Positions 48,193 to 59,634 of a stretch of DNA of 64,000 bases are shown one piece after another; position 1 is the first letter of the stretch, and each line of letters begins with the position of its first letter. The notes beneath the pieces are model-generated. The model saw only the letters and a list, made by a program, of their open reading frames with translations, had not been told where the DNA came from and made no database searches. This DNA is from Hysterangium stoloniferum (taxonomy: Eukaryota > Basidiomycota > Agaricomycetes > Hysterangiales > Hysterangiaceae): NCBI GenBank assembly GCA_015178975.1, contig WHVD01000042.1, forward strand, positions 549,501 to 613,500, written 5' to 3'. The translations under genes were made by a program, and so were the position numbers.

Positions 48193-50690
48193 TCATGAAG
48201 TTTCTTCGTCGGTCCCTTCATAACGTGCCCATTTGACTAAATAGAGCAATTTACAAGTACATCGGTGATTGTCGATTTTAGAATCCAAAATCTCAGAAAC
48301 TTCAAATTTGGGTTCTCCATCAATGATGACCGGAGGGGGTGGAGGTTGAGTATGTTCTGGGATATTGTTAGGAACACAAGGTTCTAACATGGAAATGTGG
48401 AAAACAGGGTGAACTGCTCACATACTATTGGAAAGTCAGAGAGTCCATGAAAGTGAGCCAGCTTGTGCTATAATTTCAAAAGGGCCTAAGAATTTCTCAG
48501 CAAATTTTTTAGAAGGTTGGGTAGTTCGGAAGAATCGAGCTTTTACAAAAACCTGATCACCAATTTTAAAGTTAGGAGGCAGGATCCTGTTTTTGTCCAT
48601 GGAATGCTGATAATGTTCCTGAGCAGAAGAAATAGCTTTCCAAAGTTCTTGATGTAACTCATCGAGGGCAGTAATAAATTCTTGAGCACAGATGGACACC
48701 AAATCTCATTTGGAATGTACTATGAGATTCAGATTATAACCATTGCTGGCGAAAAAAAGGAGAAAGGAGAGATGCCAGTAGTTGCATTCAGAGAGTTATT
48801 GTAGGCAAATTCTGCGAGTGGAAGAAGGGATTTCCAGTTGTCCTGTTGGTAGTTGCAATAGATGCAGAGATATTGTTCCAGTGTTTGATTAACACATTCC
48901 ATTTGTCCATTACCTTCTGGATGATATCCTGAGGTAAAGTGTAATTTCATTTCGAGGGCTTTTCTGAGGGCCTGGAAGAAATGGGAAAGAGCCTCAATTG
49001 GAAGTTATGTGAGATGGAATACCATGTTTGGAAAATACCTGAATAATGAAAAGTTCTGCTAATTGTAAGGATGTGATTGTATCATGAGTGGGTATGAAAA
49101 TTACTTGTTTCAAGAATCGATCCACAACAACTAGGATGGATGTAAAGCCTTTGGAAGTCAGAAGTTGTTCGATAAAATCCATGGAAATTGAGTTCCAGGG
49201 TTTTTCTGGTATCAGAAGTTGCTTGAGAAGGCTGTATGGCTTATGTCTCTGGGATTTAGAGCATAAGCAGGTGGTACATGACTTACAGAACTGGGTTACA
49301 AAATCTCAGAGGTTGGGCCAAGTATATTCTCTTCAGATTAGACCAAGAGTATTGTTAATGCTGTAATGTCTGGATATTGGATGATCGTGTTTGTACTGAA
49401 GTATGTAGAGTCGGAGATTATTGGAATCTGGAACGTAGATATGTCCATCGAGATGGATGAACCCTTGAGAGTCTTGTGACCATCAGGGTTGGTTGGGATT
49501 ATCAGGAACTTCTAGGTGTGGCTTGAGGGCTGGGTCAGAAGTGAGTGCAGAAAGAATATCTTGATGTAATTGCTCAATGTCCATAATCATAATTCTACAC
49601 ATAATTGGATAGTAGAGGGAAGTCACTCGAATAGATGCAGAAAGTTTCTGTGTTGTAAAAGCTGGTTTCAAGTTATGCATATTAACAAATGCATATGTAG
49701 TTACTTTCCCCCTCTTTAGGATAGATGTCCCATCATCGGGTCATGGCATCTGGTTTTCCATCAAGATGTCCAGGTTGGAAACAGATAATCATGTTGAAAG
49801 CAGAGAGAAATTTGGACTAGTGGGCTTGCTGCTGGGTCAAAGGTTTAGTGGTAGAAAAATATTTGAGATTTTTGTGATCGGTAATGACGTCAATGGGAGT
49901 TGCAGAACCTTTGAGGTAGTGCTGCCAATGTTTGAAAGCTTCAAAGATTGCCAAAAGTTCCTTATCATGAACATTGTAGTTGAGTTCAGACACTGAAAGT
50001 GTCCAAGAAAGAAATGCAACTGGATGAATTTCACCATCAGAATCTTGAATGGAAAGAATTGCAGCAATTGCATAATTGGAAGCATCGGTTTCCACAATAA
50101 TCGGAACATCAGGTTTCCAATGAGAAAGAATCGGAGCAGAAGTGAAAGCATTTTTTTAAAGTCTGGAAAGCAGAGTGGCATTTGTCGTCGAAAAACCATG
50201 GTTGAGATTTATGGGTAAGGTGAGTGAGCGGTATTGTAATATCTGAGTAGTTCCAAATAAAATGATGGTAGAAGTTTGCGAAACCTAAAAATGACTGAAT
50301 GTCTTTGACTTTCCATGGTTCGGGCCAATCATGGACAACTTGAACCTTGGTTTTGTCCAGATGGAGACCATCGGGTCCAATAATGAAACCTAAATATTCA
50401 ATAGAATCCATGTCAAAATAGCATTTTTTACCATTGGTGAAAAGACCATTTTTTTGGAGTCTTTGGAAAACTTCATGGACTTGCTCATCATGAAGAGTGG
50501 GATCCTCGGAAAATACCAAAATGACATCCAAATAGACTATAACACATACATCAAGCATGTTGGAAAATATATCATTACCAAAATGTTGGAAAGCAGAAGG
50601 GGTGTTGGTAAGGCTGAATGGCATAACCAACCATTCAAGGATCCATAGCGAGTTCGAAAAGCAGTTTGCCATTCATCACCCTCAGCAATT
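48193..50690 (-). pseudogene. Gyp-Z pol: RT C-part, RNase H, integrase, chromodomain
   Basis: Minus-strand pol of a second chromovirus, related to but distinct from Gyp-X. From right to left: RT palm (SLWILEWLVMPFSLTNTPSA, with VIVYLDVILVF where the family has YLDD, so Asp to Val), RNase H ([26 protein letters not shown]), integrase zinc region (HDHPISRHY ... CKSCTTC) and core (WNSISMDFIEQLL; second Asp position TSN), a decayed middle near 49000, PPNFKIGDQVFVKARFF and a chromodomain (FEVSEILDSKIDN, LLYLVKWARYEGTDE). Several stops and frameshifts are present. The RT is interrupted on its upstream side by the L4 elements at 50696. Confidence 0.83.
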
Positions 50691-51143
50691 CAGACTGTTA
50701 TGTATTTCTAAGTTTTTTCCAATTTTTAAACAATTTCCCCTAACAAATTGTGAAAACAAATATTCAAATGTAATTATATTGCGACGATAAAATTGTATAA
50801 TATTGGTTTGATTTATCCTGAATTTATACAATTTATTTTGTATTTTTATCTAATACATTGAGCAAGTTATTGAATTTCTACTTTTAATTCTTTTTTGATT
50901 AATATGTCGGCGACTCAGCGCTTATTCACAATGCGCGAGTAATCATGTGATATTCACATGACATTTCAAACTCTGACGCCAACAAAACGCCATGCGAAAT
51001 AATCGCGCATAATCAAGGTAATATATATATTTATATTATTATAATAAAATATTATATTTATAACTAACTAAAAATAAATATAATAAATATAATAATATAA
51101 AGCCGGCCACCTGTGTTTATTATACGGCACGTGGGAAACTCCT

Positions 51144-51280
51144 CACAACAAGTGACAGTTGTCACAACAAGTGACAGTTGTCACAACAAGTGACAGTTGT
51201 CACAACAAGTGACAGTTGTCACAACAAGTGACAGTTGTCACAACAAGTGACAGTTGTCACAACAAGTGACAGTTGTCACA
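51144..51280 (+). repeat. Tandem 19-bp repeat, seven copies
   Basis: Near-perfect copies of CACAACAAGTGACAGTTGT, continuing to about 51440 as diverged GTCACAGAGGCGC-type words. Each junction contains the inverted pair GTGAC..GTCAC. A shorter version is in the L4 copy at about 57315-57430. Confidence 0.88.
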
Positions 51281-51868
51281 AGGGCGCGTGACGGTCAGAG
51301 AGGCACGTGACTGTCACAGAGGTGTGCGATGGTCACAGAAGGACATGACTGTCACAAAGGCGCGCGATGGTCACAGAGGTGCACAACAGTCACAGAGGCG
51401 CACGATGGTCACAGAGGCACATGACTGTCACAATGTGTGACAGTCACAAGACGTGAAAGGTGTCATGTGCACGCACAGGCGCGAGAGCATTATATATGCT
51501 ACTACAGCAAAAACCGGAAATTCCCTGGAATATTCCAGTGGCTTCCAAAGGAATAGTAGCTAATAGGTACTAATAATAGATAGAATATTGTAGAATATTC
51601 TATAAGATTCCAGAAAGTTCTATTGTGCCAAGAATATTCTAGTGTCTTAGGAGTAGTTAGAACTTCTCACAATACTCTAGAAAATTCTAGAAAATTCTAA
51701 ATGACATCATTCCTTCCAGAATGACATCATTCAATCTTCTAGAATCTTCTAAATGTCTCAGACTAAAATGTATATAAGGAGCTCAGCTCCAGCCTTGAAT
51801 ATAATCAATAAATCAATCATATCATCACATCAACCCACCATATCTGTGTGTGTCACTGCAGCAAGCAG

Positions 51869-52110
51869 GCTACTCCACCCCTATCTGGGCAGTTGGACAT
51901 CTAATTCCACCTCTATCTGAGCTGTTGGAAACCCTTGCCACCTCTATCAGAGTTGTTGGCCCAATCAGATCCCTTGCCACCTCAATCTGAGCTGTTGACT
52001 GATCTGCTGTTCCCCTTGTCACCTCAATCTGAGTTGTTGACTTTTGTTCCCCCTTGCCACTTCTTAACTGAATAGTTGGCTATCTTTTATATATCATTTC
52101 CACCTCAGTT
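51869..52110 (+). repeat. Imperfect CACCTC...GTTGG repeats
   Basis: About seven spaced copies of a word like CACCTCTATCTGAGCTGTTGG, 35-55 nt apart, downstream of the TATA-like box of this L4 copy. The related copy at 57.8-57.95 kb has fewer and more diverged ones. Confidence 0.65.
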
Positions 52111-52821
52111 AAAGTTGTTGGTTATCAACTAATAATATATAAATAATCTCATACTATAGTCATCTCTTAATTGAGTACTGATTATTAGTTTTCCTTACAT
52201 TGTTATTTGTAGTTTAAGACTTCAGTCACCTCTAGTTGAGTAATTTGACTGTTTATTGCATTACAAATAATCCTTGTTCTATTGTTCATTCATTGTGAAT
52301 CAGTAAAGCATATTCACATAAACAAATACTGAGAATATCCTTGCAAGATCCTAAGACTACATTAAGATCCTGATAAGTTAATATCACAGTAGACCTTGTA
52401 GGTTAGTGTAAATAAAGCATATATTAGCCAAATAGTGTTTTATTCTATATCTAATCTTTTGACCCGTTTATAAATATTTTTACTGTTTGACAAATAGTAT
52501 AAAGTATATATAAACTAGCTAGTATTGAAGTTAAATCTAGCTTCAGAATCAGTAAATTGTTATTCTTATTTTAATAGTTGTTGTCACAGAAAAAGAACAA
52601 GCTTGCACAAGCAGCTCTCAAAACCTTCTTTGCGAAGTTGGGTGCATATATTTAAGTAAACTCTTGACTTCAGGGGTTCTAAGTCTACTAAGGCTGCCAC
52701 TGATTAATATCAAATACTTAAATTATTTTACCTTGCAGTGAATTGAGTATTTGCACACTTTGATAGAGCATTGGACTCCTTTTTCCAGAAAATAATATTA
52801 AAATAAGCCTAATACATTACA

Positions 52822-52916
52822 TACCCACTTCCACTCATTACCAACTTACTTGATGCTCCATGGAAAGCTCGGATTTATACCAAAATAGACCTTAAACACA
52901 CCTATCATTTAGTCTG
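52822..52916 (+). pseudogene. Inverted 95-bp piece of Gyp-Z reverse transcriptase
   Basis: On the plus strand it encodes [30 protein letters not shown], except that Gyp-Z is on the minus strand. It is precisely the RT segment missing between 53284 (ending KDKY) and 50695 (starting at the TGA IAEGDEW segment). It starts with TACCC and ends with GTCTG, the two insertion-site words. Confidence 0.85.
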
Positions 52917-53278
52917 TGTGATGTATTATAATAATATATAAATATATATTTTACCTTGATAATGCGCGAGTATTTCAAATTGCGTTTTGTCCTTGTCGGA
53001 GTTTGAAATACCATGTGAATGTCACATGATCTTTTCACACATTGTGACTAAGCGCTGAGTCACCGGCATATTAATCAAAAAAGAATAAAAGATAGAAATT
53101 TCGTAGCTCTCTCAATTTATTAGATAAAAATACAAAGTAAATTGTATAATTTCAAGATAAATCAAGAGAATATTGTACAATTTTATCGTCGCAATATAAT
53201 TACATTTATTTATTCATTTTCGCAATTTGTTAGGGGAGATTGGTTTAAAAAATGAAAAAGGCTTAGAAATACATAACA
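52917..53278 (-). mobile_element. L4 element, copy 2 (362-bp deletion form)
   Basis: In minus orientation it begins TGTTATGTATTTCTAAGCC and follows the first 350 bp of copy 1, then jumps directly to the terminus ATACATCACA. It is followed by GGGTA (53279-53283), the complement of TACCC. All of the repeat-rich middle is missing. Confidence 0.8.
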
Positions 53279-53283
53279 GGGTA

Positions 53284-54078
53284 CTTATCTTTCTGTGTGA
53301 TGGAATTTAATCCTCTGAAATTGACACAGAGTCAAAGGGAACCATCCTTTTTCTTGACGAAAAGGACAGGTGCTCCATATGGAGACTTTGAGGGATGGAT
53401 AAAACCTATTGACAGATGTTCATCCAAGAACTCCCGAATAGACGAAAGTTCTGATTGGGATAACAGGTAAATAGGTCCTAACAGAGGGTTTGAACCAGGC
53501 ACAATATCAATTTTTAAGTCGTAAGGCCTGTGTGGTGCAAGCCAGTCAGCTTTTTGCTGACTGAAAAAATCATGGTATTTTTCAGGAACTCCTTCCAGGT
53601 CAGCTTTTAACTCACATAATTCTAGAGTCGCAAAATGTCCAGATGCTTCATCAACTTTTAAGCTGATCGAAAAACACTGTGATCCATCCAGTTTACTCAC
53701 TCTAACAAATGCTGAAGCATTGATGAGAGAGATTTTCGGAGGTTTGGAGGTTTTGGTAGAAGCCGGAAGTGCCATCAAGGCTGAAGAGGCTCTGGCCAGA
53801 ATAGACGCTGCAGGAGGAATGGAAGTGTCGGGAATCTGGAAATTAATACTGCCCAATACCCAGTCAATCAACAGATTATATTGGGTGAGCCAGTTGTATC
53901 CAAGAACTACCAAACAGCTAGAGTCCAACTGTGTTACGAAAAAAGTAACCTTCTGGGATGTTCCACATAGGAAGTGGATAGACATGTGGCAGGCTTGAGT
54001 AATTGCTGTATTGCTAGTGCCATTGAACAGATGCAAAGAAATTGTGGGAACAGAATGGAGTTTCAGATTATGTTTCAT
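53284..54078 (-). pseudogene. Gyp-Z protease and RT N-terminus
   Basis: Minus strand, right to left: protease tail (VTQLDSSCLVVLGYNWL), linker, then the RT N-terminal region (HRPYDLKIDIVPGSNP, LSQSELSSIREFLDEHL, SPYGAPVLFVKKKDGSL) up to KDKY at 53284, where the L4 insertion starts. The frame is open over 248 codons. The same blocks occur in Gyp-X. Confidence 0.82.
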
Positions 54079-54846
54079 GGCAAAGGTGGTATCTACAAAA
54101 CAGTGTGTGGAGCCAGAATCTATCAGAGCTCAGAACACTAAATTTCCAAGAAGGTCAGAAATGAGTTTTACAAATAGTGAGTTGGGATTAGAGAGAGTGG
54201 ACACATTGAGATGGATAATCTTGGAAACACAGAGAGAGTCAATGCAACCCTCTGTCCATGCAGATTCCAGAGGGTTGCTTACTCTTTTTTTGACTCCGTG
54301 GTGGGTTTTTCCTTGGATGTTGTAGTCATAGTGGAAGTTACCACATGGGCCTTGGAAGAGTTAGACTTAATGGTACAATCAGAAACCTTGTGTCTGCCTT
54401 TCCCACAGAAAAGGCAGAGATCGTTATCCGTGTGTTGTTGTTTCTTCTTTAGGGTGAGTTTACCATTGGTACCAAACAAATGGGAAATGTCGGGTTTGTC
54501 AGAAGTTGACTGTTTTTCCTTGTAGAATTTCTTGTCTTTTTTCTGATCGGAATTTGATTTGCCAGTATTAGTGCCAGAGTTGCAGGTGTTATTGCCTGAG
54601 TTATTGCTGGAAGACTTGCTAGTCGATGCCTTGTTGCTTTGAGAATGTTCCATTGGATTCTTTTGGGAAACCTCAGCTTTTCATTCCCAATAACGGGCAT
54701 TGGATGTCTGAGCTTTAATCTGCATGAGTTGGAGAGTTTTTGGCTTCCCATCTTTGCAGATCTTGTCTTTAAGGTGTGACAGAAGTCCCGTGTAGAAATG
54801 GTGCCTGAGGGCAGAATTGTCCCAACCATATCATGTGGTGAGGGTA
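54079..54846 (-). pseudogene. Gyp-Z gag C-terminus and protease start
   Basis: Right to left: gag downstream of the L2 insertion (LRHHFYTGLLSHLKDKICKD), a Ser/Asn/Lys-rich linker (SNKASTSKSSSNNSGNN), a knuckle CX2CX4HX4C (CLFCGKGRHKVSDC, about 54366-54407), a tail ending TESKKE, then protease-type sequence with an A-LIDSGS-like site near 54100-54130. Frames change at least twice. Confidence 0.75.
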
Positions 54847-54863
54847 TTGAACTGTTAGGGTAC

Positions 54864-56443
54864 TGTATTCAGGGGTTTCTCTTAGATAGCTCAATATATG
54901 TATGCTATAGTGTCATAGAGCTTCAACAATAAAACAAGCAAAGGTCCAGTAATTTAAATACTGTCAGGGGACTCTCTGTCACAAACCCTAGGAAGCACCA
55001 TTTTCTCATCTCATTGAAGTCCCTTAGTCCACAGTCCAACCCCTGCCTTTGTCACACTCCCTCTCCTTGTGGATATCAACTACTCTGGCTAATATGTAGA
55101 GTAGAGGACTAACTTCAGAAGTTCATAGGAGTAATATTCCATTGTGGGAAGAACCTCTGTTCTGTAATAGGTAAAGTTATTTTTAGACTACTGGGTGCCT
55201 ATGGGTCACACCTGGCAGAGGGAATTCCTTAGATTGTTTCTCTTCGGATTCCCTCCTGTTAGGTGAGTTAGGTAGTTGTCTGTATGTATGTATTAGTTCT
55301 AATACATATATCTTCGGATTCCCTCCTGTTAGCCTAGTGTGAGTACCGCAGGCTGCAGGGATTGCCCTTACAAATACTGATAGATTAATGAGCTACGCTA
55401 TTAAGCTTAAACAACTCAAATCAATGCTTATTTTGATCATTGAAAGGTTCAATAGAACAACATATGACTCTTTTAGCAATCAAAGAACTATTCCTTGAGA
55501 ATAGGGGCTAGAAGCTGAATATATGTGCAGTAACTTAGCAGAGACTTGATATAAAGCTTCGGATTCTTGTATGCGTATTTGTAACTATTAATAGTTATTT
55601 AACAAGGTGTTAAATAATTTATTAATAGAGAAAATAATTTGTGTTGGATTATTTGAGTGCTTGTACTTGATTAATTCAATAAACTTAGGGCTGGGCCTTG
55701 AATAATCTAGTATTGGCAGGGAATTTCAGTAAGGATACTTAGATACTTATTAGGTTTATTATGTAATTAATAAGCCTAAAGGATAGCTGTGAGGCTGGAA
55801 GAACTTAGATGATTAGCTAAGTTCAAGAGTTGCTGACAAAGATTCAAGATTCTGCAAGTGTAGGTGCTTGCAGTTAGCGTATCAGACTAAGGCTATTATT
55901 GTCCTTAGGATGATTAGATAAGCTTCTGAGCTGTGCAGTAAAATATGTGATAGATTGATTTTATTGGAAAGTTGGCCCTCCTTATATACATTTTGATAAC
56001 TAAATATTTAATCATTTATTTACTTTATGAGGTCATTATTTAGGTCATAATGACCTCATATTCTACTTATTTTTTACCCTTTATTTACCATGTGATTCCC
56101 CTCTCTGAGCGGAAGCATTTGATGAGTCGGCGGAATCAAATTATGACTCGAGTAGTCGTTACAGTCACATTTGTGACATGACTCCAAAAATGTGCAGACA
56201 AGCCTGCAGCACCGAAAAGCAATAACTAAGTAAATAAAATATAAATAATTAGTTGAAAATTATAATAAAATAAATAAGATATAATAGCATTATATGAGCT
56301 CATATATGCTATTATTATGTGAAGTTAAAAGGAATAAGGCCTTATATTTCACAATAAAAATATAATAAAAATACAATAAATTTGAGAAAATATTAAATAA
56401 CTCACAGAAAATTAAGATTATGAGATGAGGCTGATACCTCACA
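54864..56443. mobile_element. Solo LTR, family L3, copy 3
   Basis: It begins TGTATTCAGGGG and ends GATACCTCACA, with flanks GGTAC and GGTAT (4 of 5 match). It is inserted about 11 bp inside the L2 LTR and is itself interrupted by L5 at 54962-55372. Confidence 0.82.
54962..55372. mobile_element. Solo LTR, family L5
   Basis: 411 bp, beginning TGTCAGGGGACTCTC and ending ATTGCCCTTACA, with a perfect TSD AATAC (54957-54961 and 55373-55377). An internal direct repeat CTTCGGATTCCCTCCTGTTAG occurs twice (near 55244 and 55312). This is the youngest layer of the four-level nest. Confidence 0.85.
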
Positions 56444-57051
56444 GGTATGTACATGGTGGGTTTCCGGAGAAACCCGTGGAATATCTGGTAGGACTTGGCT
56501 TCAACTTATAGGCTGCGCCCTTGCGAGATCGTGTTGTCCAATTTCAGACAGGTGGATGGGAATCCTGGGGAGTCCAGGTGGGTTCGTGGGTCGAGGGGTC
56601 ATAGGTTGGAGGTTGTGGGTCAAGAGGTCGGGAGTTGAGATAAATAAGAGAGATAGATGTGCCAGAACCCGTGGGCTCCAACTAGGGTGAGCAGTGTGAT
56701 TCAAGTAGGAGTTTAGAGCAGAAAATGTATTAGATTACTGGGGGGAATCTAAGCTGATTTTCTGACTGGATTGTATGCACAACATCTGCCAGACTATATA
56801 GACCGTGGAATGAATGACATACCAAATCCAGTAATAATGAAATGAAACTAGCAAAACATAAAACGAGAATAGTAAACACCAAATTTGGTGTTAGGAATGG
56901 GACAGAACGGAGCAGAGTCCGAATCGTGACAAATCATAAACCATAATGGGAAACGGAGTGGGAGCGGAGTCCGAATCGTGACAGGTCATTTGACTAAAAT
57001 GGGAATGGGGCTCTGTTAGAGGGATGATGGGTTTTCTGAGTGGGGTCCAGT

Positions 57052-58531
57052 TGTTATGTATTTTTAGGTTTTTCCAATTTTTAACCAATCTCCCCCTAAA
57101 CAAATTGATAAAAACATGTTTAAATGTACTTATATTGCAACGAAATTATTGTACAATAGTCTCTTGAAATTAACTTGATCTTTACAATTTATTTCATATT
57201 TCTATCATTTATTTTGGGAGAGTTATTGAATTTCTACTGTTTATTCTTTTTTATCTAAATATCTTCTAAGTCGGCCATCTGGCACTTATTGCGCAAAGCG
57301 CGGGAAAATTCATCACAACAGGTGACATTCGTCACAGCAAGTGAGATTCGTCACAACAAGTGACCAGTGTCACAACAAGTGACCAGTGTCACAACAAGTG
57401 ACCAGTGTCACAACAAGTGACTGTTGTCACAAAATATGATGACTTGTCACAAACGCGACTCAGCTGTCACAAAACAGCTGAATAATAATAATGTCACACA
57501 TATGGAAACATTGTGACATGCGTGGGAATATTATGTAATCAGCGTGTGCGCATGAAATCAGCAACTTCGCAACGCGCGAGAACATTACATCAGCATATAT
57601 GCTACAATGGAAAGTAGTAGAAACTCCTGGAATATTCCAGCAGATTCCAGGTAAAATAGCTAGAACCTTCTCCCATGTCTTAGATTTTACTGTATATAAG
57701 GAGCTCTGCTCCACCACTGAAATATAACTCATTTTAACTCATTTTAACCATCTTAACCAGCCACATCAGTGTGCCACTGCAGCAGCAGTTATATTCCACC
57801 CCTAATTGGGCTGTTGGACAAATACATACAAACACTTAGTCACCTCTAGTTGAGCTATTGGTTATCAATCAATAAATAAATAAATAAACATATCAACTGT
57901 TCCCTTTTTGCCACCTCTTAGTTGAGTAGCTGGCTATCCTTTATTACTAATCCACCTCTAGTAATAAATATATTAGGTTATATTGAGATTAGGAATATAT
58001 ATATTCTAATTTCTACCCGGTTTTTGGCATAAATAAATACTGAGAATATTCTTGCAGAATCCTTAAGACTACATTAAGATCCTGATAAGTTAGTATCACA
58101 GTAGACCCTGTAGGTTAGTGTAAATAAAGCATATATTAGCCAAATAGTGTTTTATTCTATATCTAATCTTTTGACCTGTTTATTAATATTTTTACTGTTT
58201 GATAAATAGTATAAAATATATATAAACTAGCTAGAATTGAAGTCAAATCTAGTTTCAGAATCAGTGAATTGTTATTCATATTTTAGTAGTGTTTTAACAG
58301 AAAAAGAACAAGCTTGCACAAGCAGCTCTCAAAACCTTCTTTGCGAAGTAGGGTGCATATATTGAAGTAAACTCTTGACTTCAGGGGTTCTAAGTCTATT
58401 TAGGCTGCCACTGATTAATATCAAATACTTAAATTATTTTACCTTGCAGTGAATTGAGTATTTGCACATTTTGATAGAGCATTGGACTCCTTTTTCGGAA
58501 AATAGTATTAAAATAAGGCTAATACATCACA
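57052..58531 (+). mobile_element. L4 solo LTR-like element, copy 3
   Basis: It begins TGTTATGTATTTTTAGG and ends GGCTAATACATCACA (1480 bp), with a perfect TSD CCAGT (57047-57051 and 58532-58536). It is non-coding. It has GTCACAACAAGTGACCAGT repeats (about 57315-57430) and a TATA-like TATATAAGGAGCTC near 57693. The clean TSD defines the true L4 ends used for the other copies. Confidence 0.88.
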
Positions 58532-58774
58532 CCAGTGACTGATGCGGGATGAGGTCAGACATACATAGACAGGGACGGAGTCCAGTGGGTATTCCAGTGA
58601 CTGATACACAATGTAACGAGGTCGAATGTAGACAAGTCTGACATATGGAGTCTGGTGGGAATTCCGGTAAACTGACAATTGGTGCGTGTAGGGTGTGGGT
58701 GCATATAAGTTAGTGCCCAGAGTCCAGCAGGAATTCGAGTTGTAACAGTTGAACTTGACAAGATAATCAGAAAC

Positions 58775-59399
58775 TCATTGATTGTCCTTCATCTTAAGTG
58801 TCATTAATTCATTTTCTGCTTTTCCGGATTGATTGTAAGGTCTGAAATTAGTTTCCAGTTCTTCCACAAATGTGTCCCAGTTGTCAAGCCATATGGGTGT
58901 CTTGTCAGATATTCCAGATAGTCCAGGTTCGAACCAATCCTGAGTGATATCCTTGAGATAAGAGAGCACAAAATTGACTTTTCAACTGTCGGATTTAAAT
59001 GCAGCAGGTCGATCATGGAAACTGAAATGGCATTGGAGAAAGAAATTCTTCAATTTTTTTCGGATCCTTGCCCGTAAATGGTTTGGGTTCTTTAACTCCG
59101 GTGCGGGATGATTCTTTGCTTTCCTCAGCAGTTTTCAAATAGTCAGCAAATTTCACAATAGAGTTAACAAACAACATTTCAGTTGGTTCATCGGAAGATT
59201 TCTTTTTCAATGTCTCTGGCTGTTCTTCTACTTGATTGTCAGAAGTGTTGGGAGCATTGGGATCCTTCACTACCTCAGTAACTTCTTCGATGGAAGCTGA
59301 TCCTGTCAGCTGAATTGGGGTTTCAGGTTGGGTGGTATAAAGTTGCAACAGGGATTGAAGTTGAGATGGTCCTTCAGCAGCTTTGCATTTGGGACCCAT
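58775..59399 (-). pseudogene. Gyp-Z gag N-terminal part
   Basis: ATG at 59397-59399 (MGPKCKAAEGPSQLQSLLQL). A Thr/Glu-rich region is followed by the capsid-like core (KPFTGKDPKKIEEFL, FVLSYLKDITQDWFEPGL, WDTFVEELETNFRPYN, LMTLKMKDNQ), with a frameshift near 59013. It stops at the L2 insertion (58747) and continues at 54846. It is the counterpart of the Gyp-X gag. Confidence 0.8.
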
Positions 59400-59433
59400 G
59401 ATGAGTGAGTCACAGAATTGAGATCTGATATAC

Positions 59434-59634
59434 TGTTAAGTGCCGTGTTGGAACTTATTCCGGAACTATCAGAAAGTCACTGGGAATTCAGAAACTATCA
59501 GATAGGGTCAGGATGTCAGCTTCAGCTTATGTGCTGCACCTCTACGCAAACACTTGGAAGTCCTTAATTTCAAAGGTGGGACTTATGCTGGAAGATATGG
59601 ATATTCAGAGTTCTGAAGAGTTCTGAATATTGAG
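59434..59634 (-). mobile_element. Gyp-Z 5' LTR, truncated
   Basis: Starts TGTTAAGTGCCGTG on the plus strand and follows the 3' LTR (46120 on) for about 200 bp, with the conserved motif at 59519-59548. It then breaks off at GAATATTGAGCA. No TSD can be checked. Confidence 0.75.

Larger units (their letters stand above)
50696..52821 (+). mobile_element. L4 solo LTR-like element, copy 1
   Basis: It begins TGTTATGTATTTCTAAG and ends CCTAATACATTACA, is 2126 bp and non-coding. Flanks are CAGAC on the left and TACCC on the right; they do not match each other but match, complemented, the flanks of the second L4 copy (see findings). It contains a GTCACA tandem array, a TATA-like TATATAAGG near 51771 and CACCTC..GTTGG repeats at 51869-52110. 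Copy 57052-58531 has the same ends and a clean TSD. Confidence 0.8.
54853..58747 (-). mobile_element. Solo LTR, family L2, minus, with three nested LTRs
   Basis: Outer ends TGTTAGGGTA at 54853 and GAGTTGTAACA at 58747 enclose L2-type sequence at 56444-57051 and 58532-58747, including the inverted conserved motif at 56486-56516 and a TATA region. TTGAAC occurs at both borders (54847-54852 and 58749-58754, one base beyond the LTR), and removing the block rejoins the Gyp-Z gag frame (VKFNTLT). Nested inside are L3 copy 3, L5 and L4 copy 3. Confidence 0.78.

Noticed and set aside
51144-51440. CRISPR-like array
   Set aside because: Units are directly adjacent 19-mers without unique spacers, in a eukaryotic LTR; it is a tandem repeat.
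54962-55372. hAT element with 8-bp duplication AAATACTG
   Set aside because: The ends fit TG...CA with a 5-bp AATAC TSD better, and no hAT-type inverted repeats are present.
57052-58531. Helitron or MITE identity for L4
   Set aside because: TG...CA ends with a perfect 5-bp TSD and a TATA-like box point to an LTR.
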